The notes under the pieces: model-generated
The model's database searches: none
Told to the model about the DNA's origin: nothing
What the model saw: the letters and a program-made list of their open reading frames with translations, nothing else
Assembly: GCA_937901915.1 (NCBI GenBank)
Contig: CALGUD010000152.1
Location: 15,021-79,020 of the forward strand
DNA: 64,000 bases
Direction of reading: 5' to 3'
Origin: an uncultured Flavobacteriaceae bacterium
Lineage (GTDB): Bacteria; Bacteroidota; Bacteroidia; Flavobacteriales; Flavobacteriaceae
Shown here: positions 1 through 8,822 of the stretch, piece by piece
How the letters are laid out: each line of letters starts with the position of its first letter
How positions within the stretch are numbered: position 1 is the stretch's first letter
Program-made: the position numbers and the translations under genes

Positions 1-1
1 T

Positions 2-193
2 GTCTGGGGATTTTTGTTTGTACTTCACTTTATTAATGTCTTTATCACCAATAAATTTTTAGGTAAAAACTGGGAGCGAAAACAAAGGGAAAAACTCGTT
101 GAGTTACAAAAGGAAAGAATTGCAGATATTAAAAGAAGTTTGGATCAGAATGAACCGCTACCTGAACTCAAAAAAGATAATTTTACAGAATGA
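2..193 (+). CDS. 2TM domain-containing protein, C-terminal part (truncated by window edge)
   Basis: The open frame enters from the left edge and ends at TGA 191-193. It gives the C-terminal 63 residues: a hydrophobic stretch (VWGFLFVLHFINVF), then a charged tail beginning KFLGKNWERKQREK. This pattern fits the C-terminal half of the small 2TM proteins common in flavobacteria, with two membrane helices followed by a charged amphipathic segment. The stop overlaps the folA start as ATGA, which suggests translational coupling. The function of 2TM proteins is unknown, and the family call rests on sequence style alone. Confidence 0.6.
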   Translation, partial: VWGFLFVLHFINVFITNKFLGKNWERKQREKLVELQKERIADIKRSLDQNEPLPELKKDNFTE

Positions 194-672
194 CCACTAT
201 TATTGCAGCCGTTGGTGAAAATAATGCCCTTGGTAAAGACAACGACCTTGTATGGCATTTACCCGATGACTTTAAACGCTTTAAAGAGCTTACAACCGGG
301 CATTATATTATAATGGGAAGAAAAACCTTTGAATCTTTTCCCAAACCTCTTCCTAACCGTACGCATGTAGTTATAACAAGGCAAAAAGATTATAAGCCAG
401 AAGGGTGTATTGTAGTAAACAGTATTGAAAAAGCACTGGAACTGGCAAAAGGTGATGAGCAACCTTTTATTATTGGTGGCGGGGAAATTTACAAATTGGG
501 TCTACCTTTTAGTGATAAAATTGAATTAACCAGAGTTCATGAATCATTTGATGCCGACACTTTTTTTCCTGAAATAAATGAACACGAATGGGAACTAAGC
601 AAAAGTGTACATCATCCTAAAGATGAAAAACATAAGCACGATTTTACCTATCTGACCTATTTTAAAAAATGA
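190..672 (+). CDS. folA: Dihydrofolate reductase
   Basis: It reduces dihydrofolate to tetrahydrofolate with NADPH in the cytoplasm, supplying one-carbon units. The 160 residues are the normal DHFR length. Visible motifs are the N-terminal IIAAVGENNALGKDNDLVWHLP, containing the Met20-loop and the substrate-binding acidic residue region; the NADPH-binding MGRKTFES; and the late IIGGGEIY. ATG 190 overlaps the upstream stop, and the gene's own TGA overlaps the next ATG (669-672), so three genes are tightly coupled. Confidence 0.97.
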   Translation: MTTIIAAVGENNALGKDNDLVWHLPDDFKRFKELTTGHYIIMGRKTFESFPKPLPNRTHVVITRQKDYKPEGCIVVNSIEKALELAKGDEQPFIIGGGEIYKLGLPFSDKIELTRVHESFDADTFFPEINEHEWELSKSVHHPKDEKHKHDFTYLTYFKK

Positions 673-1529
673 CTTCCGAAAAGCTTCAGCATATTATCCC
701 TGATATTGAAGCAGCCCTCAATTTAAAAATCTTCAGTTCCACTCCCTTATCCGGTGGTGATATTAACGATGTTTTTTTAATGGAAACCAATTGTGATAAG
801 TTGGTTGTAAAAGTAAACAGTGCATCAGCTTTTCCGGGTATGTTTGAAGCAGAAAAAGAAGGCCTCGATGCTCTTAGAAACACAAATGCAATTAAAATTC
901 CTGAAGTTTTTTCGGTGGGTAGTTACAACGATATTGCTTACCTGCTTTTAGAATACATCCCACCCGGGCCGGAAAGAGAAAATTTCTGGGAGGATTTTGG
1001 AGAAAAAATGGCTTTACTGCATCAAAACACAAATAAGAAATTCGGATTTAACAAATCAAACTATATAGGAAGTTTACCGCAATCAAATGAGTGGTGTACT
1101 TCGGCATATGAGTTTTATATCACCCAAAGGCTGAACCCTCAGTTTAAAATGGCATCTGTAAAAGGTTATTCATTTAAAAATTTAAGTATATTTTATAAAA
1201 AATTAGAAGAAATTATCCCCGAGGAAAGTGCTTCTTTAATACATGGAGATTTGTGGAGTGGCAACTATATTATTGATAACGATGGCCAGGCTTGTTTAAT
1301 GGACCCTTCAGTGTCTTATTTTCACAGGGAAATGGATATTGCCATGATGCAACTTTTTGGAGGATTTAATGAAGTACTGTTTAATATTTACAATGAAATC
1401 TTCCCTTTAAAGGAGGAATGGAAAAGCAGGCTGGATATCTGGCAACTTTACTATTTGCTGGTGCACTTAAACTTGTTTGGGAGTAGCTATTATGAAAGTG
1501 TGAACAGGATATTAAGTAAATACGCTTAA
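669..1529 (+). CDS. Fructosamine kinase family protein
   Basis: This is a 286-residue member of the fructosamine/ketosamine-3-kinase family, which phosphorylates sugar-derived adducts on amino groups so that glycated proteins or metabolites can be deglycated. The catalytic loop HGDLWSGN lies at residues 192-199 and the metal-binding DPS follows at 212-214, as in aminoglycoside-kinase-like folds. An N-terminal nucleotide-binding lobe (DVFLMET, LVVKVNS) is visible. It overlaps folA by 4 bp and converges with murI, sharing 4 bp at the 3' ends. The physiological substrate cannot be told from the sequence. Confidence 0.88.
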   Translation: MTSEKLQHIIPDIEAALNLKIFSSTPLSGGDINDVFLMETNCDKLVVKVNSASAFPGMFEAEKEGLDALRNTNAIKIPEVFSVGSYNDIAYLLLEYIPPGPERENFWEDFGEKMALLHQNTNKKFGFNKSNYIGSLPQSNEWCTSAYEFYITQRLNPQFKMASVKGYSFKNLSIFYKKLEEIIPEESASLIHGDLWSGNYIIDNDGQACLMDPSVSYFHREMDIAMMQLFGGFNEVLFNIYNEIFPLKEEWKSRLDIWQLYYLLVHLNLFGSSYYESVNRILSKYA

Positions 1530-2314
1530 AAATTCAGATAATCCGCTTCAAAATCATCTTTTACATCACTTAAAAATATTTTAAGTAAATCTTTATCACT
1601 ATTTGTAAAAAATTTCAGAGACGGTTTAACATGTCTATTATTTAACAGGTTATGTTTCTTCAGAATGTTACCGGTTTGCCTTGCTACTGCTTCACCTGAA
1701 TCAATAATTTGCACCGAATCCGGAAGTATTTTTTTTATTTCCGGTATTAAATAGGGATAATGTGTACATCCTAGCACTAAATAATCGGCTTTGGCGGCTA
1801 TAAAAGGTTCTAAATATCTTTTAAGGAGACCCCTCATTTCCGTAGTTTCTATTTTACCTGCTTCAATGAGAGGCACTAATCCTTCTCCACGCTGTTCTAC
1901 AATTGTTATTCCTCCGGCATACATGTCAGTGGTTTTGCTAAAGAGTTCACTGGTTAATGTTCCTTTGGTTGCTAAAATTCCTACTACCCCGTTCATGGAA
2001 TTAATTGCAGCCGGTTTTATGGCGGGTTCTATCCCTATAAATGGAATCTCGAATTTTTTACGAAGATACGTAATAGCGTTTGTTGTTGCCGTATTACATG
2101 CTACAACAATGATCTTACATTTTTTTTCAAGAAGCAGCTCGGTGTTTTTGATACTGAGATCAAGGATTTCCTGTGATGATTTTTCTCCATAAGGGGCATT
2201 TTTACTATCAGCCAGATAAATAGTGGACTCGTTGGGAAGAAGTTCATGAATTTCTTTCCAGATAGAAGTACCTCCTACTCCCGAATCAAAAATACCTATG
2301 GGATTACTGTTCAT
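1526..2314 (-). CDS. murI: Glutamate racemase
   Basis: It converts L-glutamate to D-glutamate for peptidoglycan synthesis. The protein has 262 residues and both catalytic cysteines: Cys73 in VVACNTATT and Cys183 in LGCTHYPYL. The N-terminal IGIFDSGVGG motif, with the conserved Asp and Ser, is intact. It lies downstream of the bamA-ompH operon on the same strand but is separated from it by a strong terminator hairpin (2351-2382), so it probably has its own promoter. Its 3' end overlaps the convergent fructosamine kinase gene by 4 bp. Confidence 0.97.
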   Translation of the reverse strand: MNSNPIGIFDSGVGGTSIWKEIHELLPNESTIYLADSKNAPYGEKSSQEILDLSIKNTELLLEKKCKIIVVACNTATTNAITYLRKKFEIPFIGIEPAIKPAAINSMNGVVGILATKGTLTSELFSKTTDMYAGGITIVEQRGEGLVPLIEAGKIETTEMRGLLKRYLEPFIAAKADYLVLGCTHYPYLIPEIKKILPDSVQIIDSGEAVARQTGNILKKHNLLNNRHVKPSLKFFTNSDKDLLKIFLSDVKDDFEADYLNF

Positions 2315-2350
2315 TTAGTAAATTTACTATAAAAGTATGGGAGAAATTAC

Positions 2351-2382
2351 AAAAAAACCCCATAGTTTACGCTATGGGGTTT
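2351..2382 (-). terminator. Rho-independent terminator of the uppS-bamA-ompH operon
   Basis: There is a perfect 11-bp stem (AAACCCCATAG / CTATGGGGTTT) with a 6-nt loop. On the minus strand it is followed by a run of seven T. It lies 20 bp after the stop of the last OmpH gene and before murI. Confidence 0.9.
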
Positions 2383-2402
2383 AATTATACTTTTATTGAA
2401 TT

Positions 2403-2912
2403 TTAGAATCCTAATTCTTTTTTTACTTCAGGTAAAAGATCTTTACCAGTAGCTAAAAGTACTCCTGAACCAGCAGATGAGTCTAATACATAATCAAACC
2501 CCTGTGCTTTTCCTATTTTAAGGATGGCATCGTTTGCTTTTTGCAAGATCGGCTCTAAAATTTCCATTCTTTTTTTACTAAGCTCCTGTTGTGCAACCTG
2601 GTTTGCTTGCTGAATGTTTTGTTGCATTCCTTGTAATTCCTGCGTTCTTTGAAGATTTACTTCTTCAGTTTGAGTAGGCCCTTCTTTTTCATAAAGCGCA
2701 GCTTTTGTTTGAAGTTCCTGCATTGATGTCCTGATATCCGTCTCATAGGTTTTGCTAAGCTTTGTAAGTTCGGCTTCTGCAGCTTTCATTTCGGGCATAT
2801 CAGTTAATAATGCTTGTACGTCTATATGGGCGATTTTGCTTTGCGCGTTTACAAATCCCATAGTTCCTACTACCAATGCGAATGCTATTAATAATGTTTT
2901 TAATTGTTTCAT
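2403..2912 (-). CDS. OmpH/Skp family periplasmic chaperone
   Basis: This 169-residue protein starts with a signal peptide (MKQLKTLLIAFALVVGTMGFVNAQ, cleavage after the Ala-Gln region). It then shows the OmpH pattern: SKIAHIDVQALL, a long coiled coil rich in Lys, Glu and Gln, and a C-terminal strand (GFDYVLDSSAGSGVLLA). Skp-type chaperones hold unfolded outer-membrane proteins in the periplasm and hand them to BamA. It is the last gene of the bamA operon, 30 bp after a longer OmpH paralogue, and is followed by a terminator. Confidence 0.93.
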   Translation of the reverse strand: MKQLKTLLIAFALVVGTMGFVNAQSKIAHIDVQALLTDMPEMKAAEAELTKLSKTYETDIRTSMQELQTKAALYEKEGPTQTEEVNLQRTQELQGMQQNIQQANQVAQQELSKKRMEILEPILQKANDAILKIGKAQGFDYVLDSSAGSGVLLATGKDLLPEVKKELGF

Positions 2913-2942
2913 GATGTTCTAATTGATTTTAATTTAAAATTT

Positions 2943-3728
2943 TTATTCTTCTTTACTATCCTCTTTTTCTTCTTTAGCGCTTTTAGCGGCTTCTCGTTGT
3001 TCTAACAACTTTTGTCTTCGTTCTTCATAAGCTTTTTTTCTCTCTTCAAGTTCCTTCAGTTTTGCCTCCCTGCTTTCTTCTATCATTTTTAACCTTTCGG
3101 CTTTTCTTTCTTCCTGGAGTCGCTTTCGTTCTTCAACTTCAGGATTAATTTCTTCTTCATCAACACTTAGTTCCTCATCGTCGGTTGACGTTGAATTTAC
3201 GCTTGTCTTTCTTGTTCTGTTAATAGTTCTCAATATCAGGTCACTAATATCATGTCTTTTATCTGAATATAACATCACAACGTCGGCTGATTTATCGAAT
3301 ACAAAATCATAGCGCCTTTTTTGTGCTATATCCTGAACGGCATTAAAAACCTGGTCTTGTATGGGTTGAATCAGCATTCTTTTTTGCATTACCAAATCGC
3401 CTTGTGGCCCAAAACGATCCTGCTGATATTCAATCATACTCTCCTCCATTGCCTTTATGTCCTCTTCACGCTCTTCTATAAGCTCCTGGGTAAGGAGTAT
3501 CTTTTCGGCACTCAGGTCTTTCTTCATTTGTTCAATAGACCCCTTTTGGGTTTCTATTTCTGTTTTCCATCGCTGGACCTTTGCCTCCAATTGCTTGTTT
3601 GCTTCCTGGTACTCATCAACATTTTGCAATATATACTCCATGTCTATATAACCCAATCTAACACTTCTCTGTGCTTGTACAGAAAGCGTTATAATACCTA
3701 ACAATAAAATAAGAACTTTCGCTTTCAT
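2943..3728 (-). CDS. OmpH/Skp family chaperone with long charged C-terminal tail
   Basis: From ATG 3728 the protein has 261 residues and begins with a signal peptide (MKAKVLILLLGIITLSVQAQ). A longer frame from 3785 would overlap bamA and put 19 non-signal residues in front, so the internal Met is preferred. Residues 20-165 form the OmpH domain (VRLGYIDMEYIL, then a coiled coil, then YDFVFDKSADVVMLY). The last 90 residues are an acidic linker followed by Glu/Lys/Arg-rich helical sequence that Skp lacks. It lies between bamA and a normal-length paralogue. The tail may act as a periplasmic spacer or ligand, which is inference. Confidence 0.9.
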   Translation of the reverse strand: MKAKVLILLLGIITLSVQAQRSVRLGYIDMEYILQNVDEYQEANKQLEAKVQRWKTEIETQKGSIEQMKKDLSAEKILLTQELIEEREEDIKAMEESMIEYQQDRFGPQGDLVMQKRMLIQPIQDQVFNAVQDIAQKRRYDFVFDKSADVVMLYSDKRHDISDLILRTINRTRKTSVNSTSTDDEELSVDEEEINPEVEERKRLQEERKAERLKMIEESREAKLKELEERKKAYEERRQKLLEQREAAKSAKEEKEDSKEE

Positions 3729-3768
3729 ATTACTTGTTATTTTGATTATAGAAAATATCGTGCCAAAT

Positions 3769-6378
3769 TTAAAATTGCTGACCAATTATAAAATGTGTCT
3801 CCCATCCGTGCGGTTCATTTGAAGACGGATTAGCGTTATCAAATCCATAACCAAAATCAATACCTAACAATCCAAATGCAGGCATAAATATACGAATCCC
3901 GGCACCGGCCGACCTTTTTAGATTAAACGGATTATAATCCCTAAAATTGTTATACGCTACCCCTCCTTCAATAAATGTTAATGCATAAATAGATGCACTT
4001 GGCTTTAATGTTATCGGATAACGAAGTTCCATAGAAAACTTGTTATAAATAGTACCTCCGTCTTCTCCGGTCTGCCTGTTAGTCGGAGTTAATGTATTAT
4101 TTTCATACCCTCTTAAACCTATAGTCTCCCTTCCATCCATTGAAAAATTCCCCAATCCGTCACCACCAAGGTAAAAACGTTCAAAAGGTATAACTCCCCT
4201 ATCCTGGTTATAGGCGCCTAAAAAACCAAACTCTGCCTGAGTTTTAATAACAAATTTATTTATTAAACTTGTATACCAGGCTCCTTTGAATTTTATTTTA
4301 TAAAATTCCTGCCATTTTATTTTTTCCTGCCCTATTTTAGCTATATCGGGTACGGGTTCTCCACCATGAGTTGATATAGGTTGATCATTTGCATTTACCA
4401 ATCTGCCACTTATTTTCCGTTGATACTCTTCCTGATCACCTAAATTGGCATAATCCACATCATTTAATAGTGAATAAGGGGGCGTTACTTTTGCGCTAAT
4501 GGAGAATTCTGATCCTCCTACCGGGAAAATCGGGTTTACAAATGTATTATTTCTTGTGAGTGCTATAGTGTATGCAAAAGCCCTTGAGACTCCCGAACTA
4601 AAATTAAATAACCCTGTGGGATAGTTCTGAAGGTCATAAATCTGAAAGCTCAAGGCATGGGACAACATAAAGTAATTGTCTGGCCACTCCAAACGTTTGG
4701 CAAGTCCGACAGTAACTCCCGAAAGATTAAACCGCTGACTTTTATCAACATCCCTTGCATTAAATGAATTAAACCTGTAGTTTATACTGTGTGAAACCGA
4801 AGCTGAAAACTGTATAGGTTTTTCACCACCCCACCAGGGTTCAACAAAAGAGAAGCTGTAGTTTTGGAAAAACCTGCTAGCCTGTAACCGCAATGATATT
4901 TTTTGTCCGTCACCCATAGGAACCGGCCTATAGGCATCCTTATTAAACATATCTTTAACGGCGAAGTTACTAAATGATAATCCCAGGGTACCTATAAAGC
5001 CACCACCGCCAAAACCTCCCTGTAGTTCGACCTGGCTAGAGCCTTTTTCCACCAATCCGTATTCAATATCAACAGTACCGGAATTAGGGTCTGCATTCTG
5101 AATATCGGGAGCAATTGCCTCAGGATCAAAATACCCTAACTGCCCTAACTCCCTTATGGTCCTGATTACATTCTCTTTACTGTATAATTGTCCCGGCCGG
5201 GTACGGATTTCCCTGTATATTACGTGGTCATTTGTTTTATCATTTCCTCTGACAGATACATTGTTAAAATAAGCGGGCTTGCCTTCTATGATACGTATTT
5301 CAAAATTAATGGTGTCATTTATTGCAGAGACCTCAACAGGATTTATGGTAGAAAATAAATACCCGTTATTTTGATATTCGTTGGTTATATCCATGGCATC
5401 GGGTTTGCTGTTATCCTGTATTCTTTTTCTAAGGAGTACACCGTTATATACATCTCCTTTTTTTAGACCTAATATTCTGCCTAAATACTGATCAGTATAC
5501 ACTGAGTTCCCTACAAAGTCAATATCCCCGATATAATACTTATCGCCTTCTTCAACAGCAATCCGGATATCAATAGTATTGTTCTCATTATAAATTATAG
5601 AATCTGACAATACTCTTGCATCTCTGTAACCTTTTTCTTTATATGCATCAACCAATGATGTTAAATCTTCTTTATAATCTTCAGGAATGAATTTCGATTT
5701 TTTCCAGAAACGTCCAAATGCCTTTTCTTTTGTATTTTTCATTGCTTTTGCAAGCTTCCCATCTTTTAACTTTTCATTCCCCTCAAAGTTAATATCTCTT
5801 ATTTTTACTTTTTCCCCTTTATCAATATGCACTACCATTTTAACAGCATTTGTTTGAGTAGTGTCTGTATCTTCTATGGTATTTATATTGACTTTGGTAT
5901 TTAAAAATCCGTCTGTTTTATACTTATTAAGAAGATAATTTTTAGTGTTGGCAATAAAACCTTCAGTTACTTTTTTACCCTTTTTAAGATCAGCATCTTT
6001 AATTACACCTTCGGCTTTTTTCTTTTTGATACCTGTAACTTTAATATCAGATAAAGTTGGGAGTTCTGTAACATTTAATTCGAGAAAAGCTTTGTTATCT
6101 TCTACATTAACAATGTAAAAATTAATATCGCTAAATAATTGTAGTTTCCAGAGTTTGGTGATTACATTACTAATTTCTTCTCCGGGAATAGTAATTTCCT
6201 GTCCTATTCTTAATCCGGTATAGGTAATAACGGTTTGTTCATTATAACTTTTAACCCCTGTTACCTCTATTCCACCTAAAATATATTTTTCCCCTTTATC
6301 GAATGTGGTTTCCTGGGCTATTACAGTATTATTAAAAAATAGAACCAATAATGTGAATACACCCAAATATCTAAACAT
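3769..6378 (-). CDS. bamA: Outer-membrane protein assembly factor BamA
   Basis: This is the core of the machine that folds and inserts beta-barrel proteins in the outer membrane. I choose ATG 6378, which gives 869 residues and puts a signal peptide (MFRYLGVFTLLVLFFNNTVIAQ) first. The upstream frame to 6414 would run 29 bp into uppS. Five POTRA-like repeats fill the first half (YILGGIEVTGVKSYNE, VKIRDINFEGNEKL, YYIGDIDFVGNSVY, AYFNNVSVRGNDKT). The C-terminal barrel carries the conserved GLRGYENN loop motif and ends in an aromatic residue (GQQF). It is 7 bp from uppS and followed by two OmpH chaperone genes, the usual Bacteroidota arrangement. Confidence 0.96.
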   Translation of the reverse strand: MFRYLGVFTLLVLFFNNTVIAQETTFDKGEKYILGGIEVTGVKSYNEQTVITYTGLRIGQEITIPGEEISNVITKLWKLQLFSDINFYIVNVEDNKAFLELNVTELPTLSDIKVTGIKKKKAEGVIKDADLKKGKKVTEGFIANTKNYLLNKYKTDGFLNTKVNINTIEDTDTTQTNAVKMVVHIDKGEKVKIRDINFEGNEKLKDGKLAKAMKNTKEKAFGRFWKKSKFIPEDYKEDLTSLVDAYKEKGYRDARVLSDSIIYNENNTIDIRIAVEEGDKYYIGDIDFVGNSVYTDQYLGRILGLKKGDVYNGVLLRKRIQDNSKPDAMDITNEYQNNGYLFSTINPVEVSAINDTINFEIRIIEGKPAYFNNVSVRGNDKTNDHVIYREIRTRPGQLYSKENVIRTIRELGQLGYFDPEAIAPDIQNADPNSGTVDIEYGLVEKGSSQVELQGGFGGGGFIGTLGLSFSNFAVKDMFNKDAYRPVPMGDGQKISLRLQASRFFQNYSFSFVEPWWGGEKPIQFSASVSHSINYRFNSFNARDVDKSQRFNLSGVTVGLAKRLEWPDNYFMLSHALSFQIYDLQNYPTGLFNFSSGVSRAFAYTIALTRNNTFVNPIFPVGGSEFSISAKVTPPYSLLNDVDYANLGDQEEYQRKISGRLVNANDQPISTHGGEPVPDIAKIGQEKIKWQEFYKIKFKGAWYTSLINKFVIKTQAEFGFLGAYNQDRGVIPFERFYLGGDGLGNFSMDGRETIGLRGYENNTLTPTNRQTGEDGGTIYNKFSMELRYPITLKPSASIYALTFIEGGVAYNNFRDYNPFNLKRSAGAGIRIFMPAFGLLGIDFGYGFDNANPSSNEPHGWETHFIIGQQF

Positions 6379-6385
6379 GATATTT

Positions 6386-7129
6386 TTAGTTAAGTTGTTC
6401 GCTTGTCTTTCCAAATCTTCTTTCCCTGTTTTGGTAATTAATTATAGCTTGCAATAAATGTTCTTTTTTAAAATCAGGCCACAATATTTCTGTAAAATAT
6501 AATTCGGCATAAGCAATTTGCCAAAGCAAAAAATTGCTTATCCTGTGCTCCCCACTGGTCCTGATAAGCAAATCGACATCTGGTAAATTTTGCGTGTAAA
6601 GATGATTATTTATAACTGATTCATCAATATTTTCAACCAAAATTATATTATTTTTAACTTTGTTTGATATTTGTTTAACAACATTTGTTAATTCTTCCCT
6701 GCTCCCATAACTTAATGCAATTGTGAGGGTCATATGGGTGTTGTTTTTTGTTTTTTCAATCACTTCAATGAGTTCTTCGCAAATGTTACCTGGCAAAGCT
6801 TGAATATTGCCTATGGTATTTAATTTAATGTTATTGTCCATTAAAGTCTTCATTTCTTTTTTCAAGGAAGAAACCAAAAGTTTCATAAGCATGTCAACTT
6901 CCATTTTCGGACGATTCCAGTTTTCTGTAGAGAAAGCATAAAGTGTAAGGTTTTTAATCCCGATTTCTGCACATCCTTCTACTACTTCCCTTACTGCTTT
7001 AGCACCATTTTTGTGCCCAAAAATTCTTTTTTTGCCCTGTTTTTGAGCCCAACGACCATTCCCGTCCATTATAATAGCAATATGAACAGGTAAATTATCT
7101 TTATTTAGATCGTCTTCTTTTCTTGTCAT
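6386..7129 (-). CDS. uppS: Isoprenyl transferase (undecaprenyl diphosphate synthase)
   Basis: It condenses isopentenyl diphosphate units onto farnesyl diphosphate to make the C55 lipid carrier for cell-wall and glycan synthesis. The 247-residue protein has the family hallmark IAIIMDGNGRWA, with the catalytic Asp at residue 22; the substrate-binding LTLYAFSTENW; and the C-terminal DLLIRTSGEHRISNFLLWQ. The start overlaps the upstream DUF6089 gene by 29 bp, and bamA follows 7 bp downstream, so the three are probably one transcript. Confidence 0.96.
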   Translation of the reverse strand: MTRKEDDLNKDNLPVHIAIIMDGNGRWAQKQGKKRIFGHKNGAKAVREVVEGCAEIGIKNLTLYAFSTENWNRPKMEVDMLMKLLVSSLKKEMKTLMDNNIKLNTIGNIQALPGNICEELIEVIEKTKNNTHMTLTIALSYGSREELTNVVKQISNKVKNNIILVENIDESVINNHLYTQNLPDVDLLIRTSGEHRISNFLLWQIAYAELYFTEILWPDFKKEHLLQAIINYQNRERRFGKTSEQLN

Positions 7130-7832
7130 CTTTAATCTTCGCTTCGAAACAATTGTAACAGGGAAACCTGTTAAAGGTATATGTTATCACAATGCCTGAA
7201 AATACATACCAGTCATCACTATTAACATTGCCGAATCTTACCGGGGTTTCATTATTTGGTGCCTTAACGGGATTACTGCCATCCAGGTTATCTGTAAAAG
7301 TATACCTGACACCAACTTCGGCCCCTAAAATTATTCGTCGGTTAATTTTAGCTTTAAAACCTAATGCTATTGGGATTGCAAATGTACTGTGATTTCCAGA
7401 ACTAACTATAGTACTACCATTAAAAAATAAATTTTTATAACTAAAATAACTTATACCTGAATATATATATGGTGTAGCAGGTTTATCAAAATCATGCAAA
7501 TCGAACTCAAAAAAGTTAAATTCCATTCCTAATGACACCTCACTCACTGTATTTTTAAATTCCAGCCCACGTTCAACTCTTGATGCCATATCCGAATCAA
7601 TATCGTTGGCAGATATCTGAGCTATCATTGCGCTAATCCTGTATGAATACCTGGAGCTTACATTCCATTTAAAGAGAGCTCCAAAAGCCAGGTCACCGGG
7701 ATCAATATAATTCATGGATCCTACATCCCCTATGTAATTACTGCCTCCTGCAAATAAACCAACTTCATTGATCTGAGCCTTTACCACACAGGTACCTATT
7801 AATAAAAACAATATAAAAGCTATCTTTTTCAT
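7101..7832 (-). CDS. DUF6089 family outer-membrane beta-barrel-like protein
   Basis: The 243 residues start with a signal peptide (MKKIAFILFLLIGTCVVKAQ). The mature part is rich in alternating aromatic and glycine strands (EVGLFAGGSNYIGD, YIYSGISYFSYKN, ILGAEVGVRYTFTDNLD, YVFSGIVITYTFNRF) and ends in a basic tail. This matches the DUF6089 family, which in Bacteroidota is regularly found just before uppS and bamA. Function is unknown; an 8-stranded outer-membrane barrel is an inference from the strand pattern. Its end overlaps uppS by 29 bp. Confidence 0.85.
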   Translation of the reverse strand: MKKIAFILFLLIGTCVVKAQINEVGLFAGGSNYIGDVGSMNYIDPGDLAFGALFKWNVSSRYSYRISAMIAQISANDIDSDMASRVERGLEFKNTVSEVSLGMEFNFFEFDLHDFDKPATPYIYSGISYFSYKNLFFNGSTIVSSGNHSTFAIPIALGFKAKINRRIILGAEVGVRYTFTDNLDGSNPVKAPNNETPVRFGNVNSDDWYVFSGIVITYTFNRFPCYNCFEAKIKDDKKRRRSK

Positions 7833-7846
7833 AAACTAAAAGTTTG

Positions 7847-7854
7847 CAAATATA
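7847..7854 (-). promoter_or_regulatory. Possible -7 element for the DUF6089-uppS-bamA operon
   Basis: The minus strand reads TATATTTG, a full match to the Bacteroidota -7 consensus TAnnTTTG, 15 bp upstream of the DUF6089 start. No clear -33 TTG lies at the expected distance, so the call is tentative. Confidence 0.35.
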
Positions 7855-7929
7855 AAAATTAAGATTTTTTTAAGACTATATTTTATAAATGAATGTTGTA
7901 GTAAAACATTATTTGAAGCTTTTTATTGT

Positions 7930-8814
7930 TTAATTTCTCCTGTCTTCACCCCAAAGCAGCTTTTTTCGGAGTGTTTTTAAAAAACTTTCATTTTTAAGTT
8001 CAATTAACTTAATATTGAATGGTGCCTTCTTTATTTTTACAATAGTTTCATTATTCAATGTGGCAATACGGGAGTCTAATGAAATAAGAAAATTATTTTC
8101 CCTGCCCGATACTCTAAGTTTTATTACGGTATCATCTCGTATAATAAGTGGACGGGCATTAAGGTTATGAGGCGCAATAGGTGTTAATACGAAAGTTGCA
8201 GAAGTGGGAGTAATAACCGGCCCTCCACAACTTAACGAATATCCTGTTGAACCTGTTGGTGTAGCTACTATAAGGCCATCAGCCCAATAAGAGGTGAGGT
8301 ATTCATCATCGAGCCAGGTCGCAACTGTTATCATTGAAGTGGTGTTTTTCCTGCTGACTGCGATCTCATTTAAAGCAAAATTTAATTCATCCAATGTATA
8401 ATTATCATCCAATGTTTCTACCTGCAATAAACTTCTTTCAACTACGTCATATTTTTTACTAATAATTTCTTTGACAGCATTTTTTATATCATCTTTCTGT
8501 ACAGTGGCCAAAAAACCTAATCTGCCGGTATTAATACCTAATATGGGAATATTTAAATGTCTAACATAAATGATGCTTCGCAGCATGGTACCATCACCTC
8601 CCACACTAATAAAAATATCAAAAGAATCATCCAGATCAGAAAATGAAGTAAACGTTTTGTATTCCCGATTTAGAGTGAACATACTCATAATTATCGATAA
8701 ATAATCTTTTTCTATATAAAGATCTACTTTATGTTCTTCCAGTTCTTCCAGTAAAGTTATAATGCGGTCGCCGGAATCTTCACTGTAATATTGTCCGTAA
8801 AGGCAAATTTTCAT
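7930..8814 (-). CDS. nadK: NAD kinase
   Basis: It phosphorylates NAD to NADP in the cytoplasm. The 294-residue protein has the diagnostic GGDGT motif at residues 72-76, NEIAVSRKNTTSM in the middle and the Gly-rich TPTGSTGYSLSCGGP. It lies 8 bp downstream of a CBS-domain gene on the same strand, a pairing that is frequent in flavobacteria and suggests cotranscription. Confidence 0.97.
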   Translation of the reverse strand: MKICLYGQYYSEDSGDRIITLLEELEEHKVDLYIEKDYLSIIMSMFTLNREYKTFTSFSDLDDSFDIFISVGGDGTMLRSIIYVRHLNIPILGINTGRLGFLATVQKDDIKNAVKEIISKKYDVVERSLLQVETLDDNYTLDELNFALNEIAVSRKNTTSMITVATWLDDEYLTSYWADGLIVATPTGSTGYSLSCGGPVITPTSATFVLTPIAPHNLNARPLIIRDDTVIKLRVSGRENNFLISLDSRIATLNNETIVKIKKAPFNIKLIELKNESFLKTLRKKLLWGEDRRN

Positions 8815-8822
8815 AAGGAGAA

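Noticed and set aside
6379..6414. Longer BamA start at 6414
   Set aside because: It would overlap uppS by 29 bp and hide the signal peptide behind 12 polar residues.
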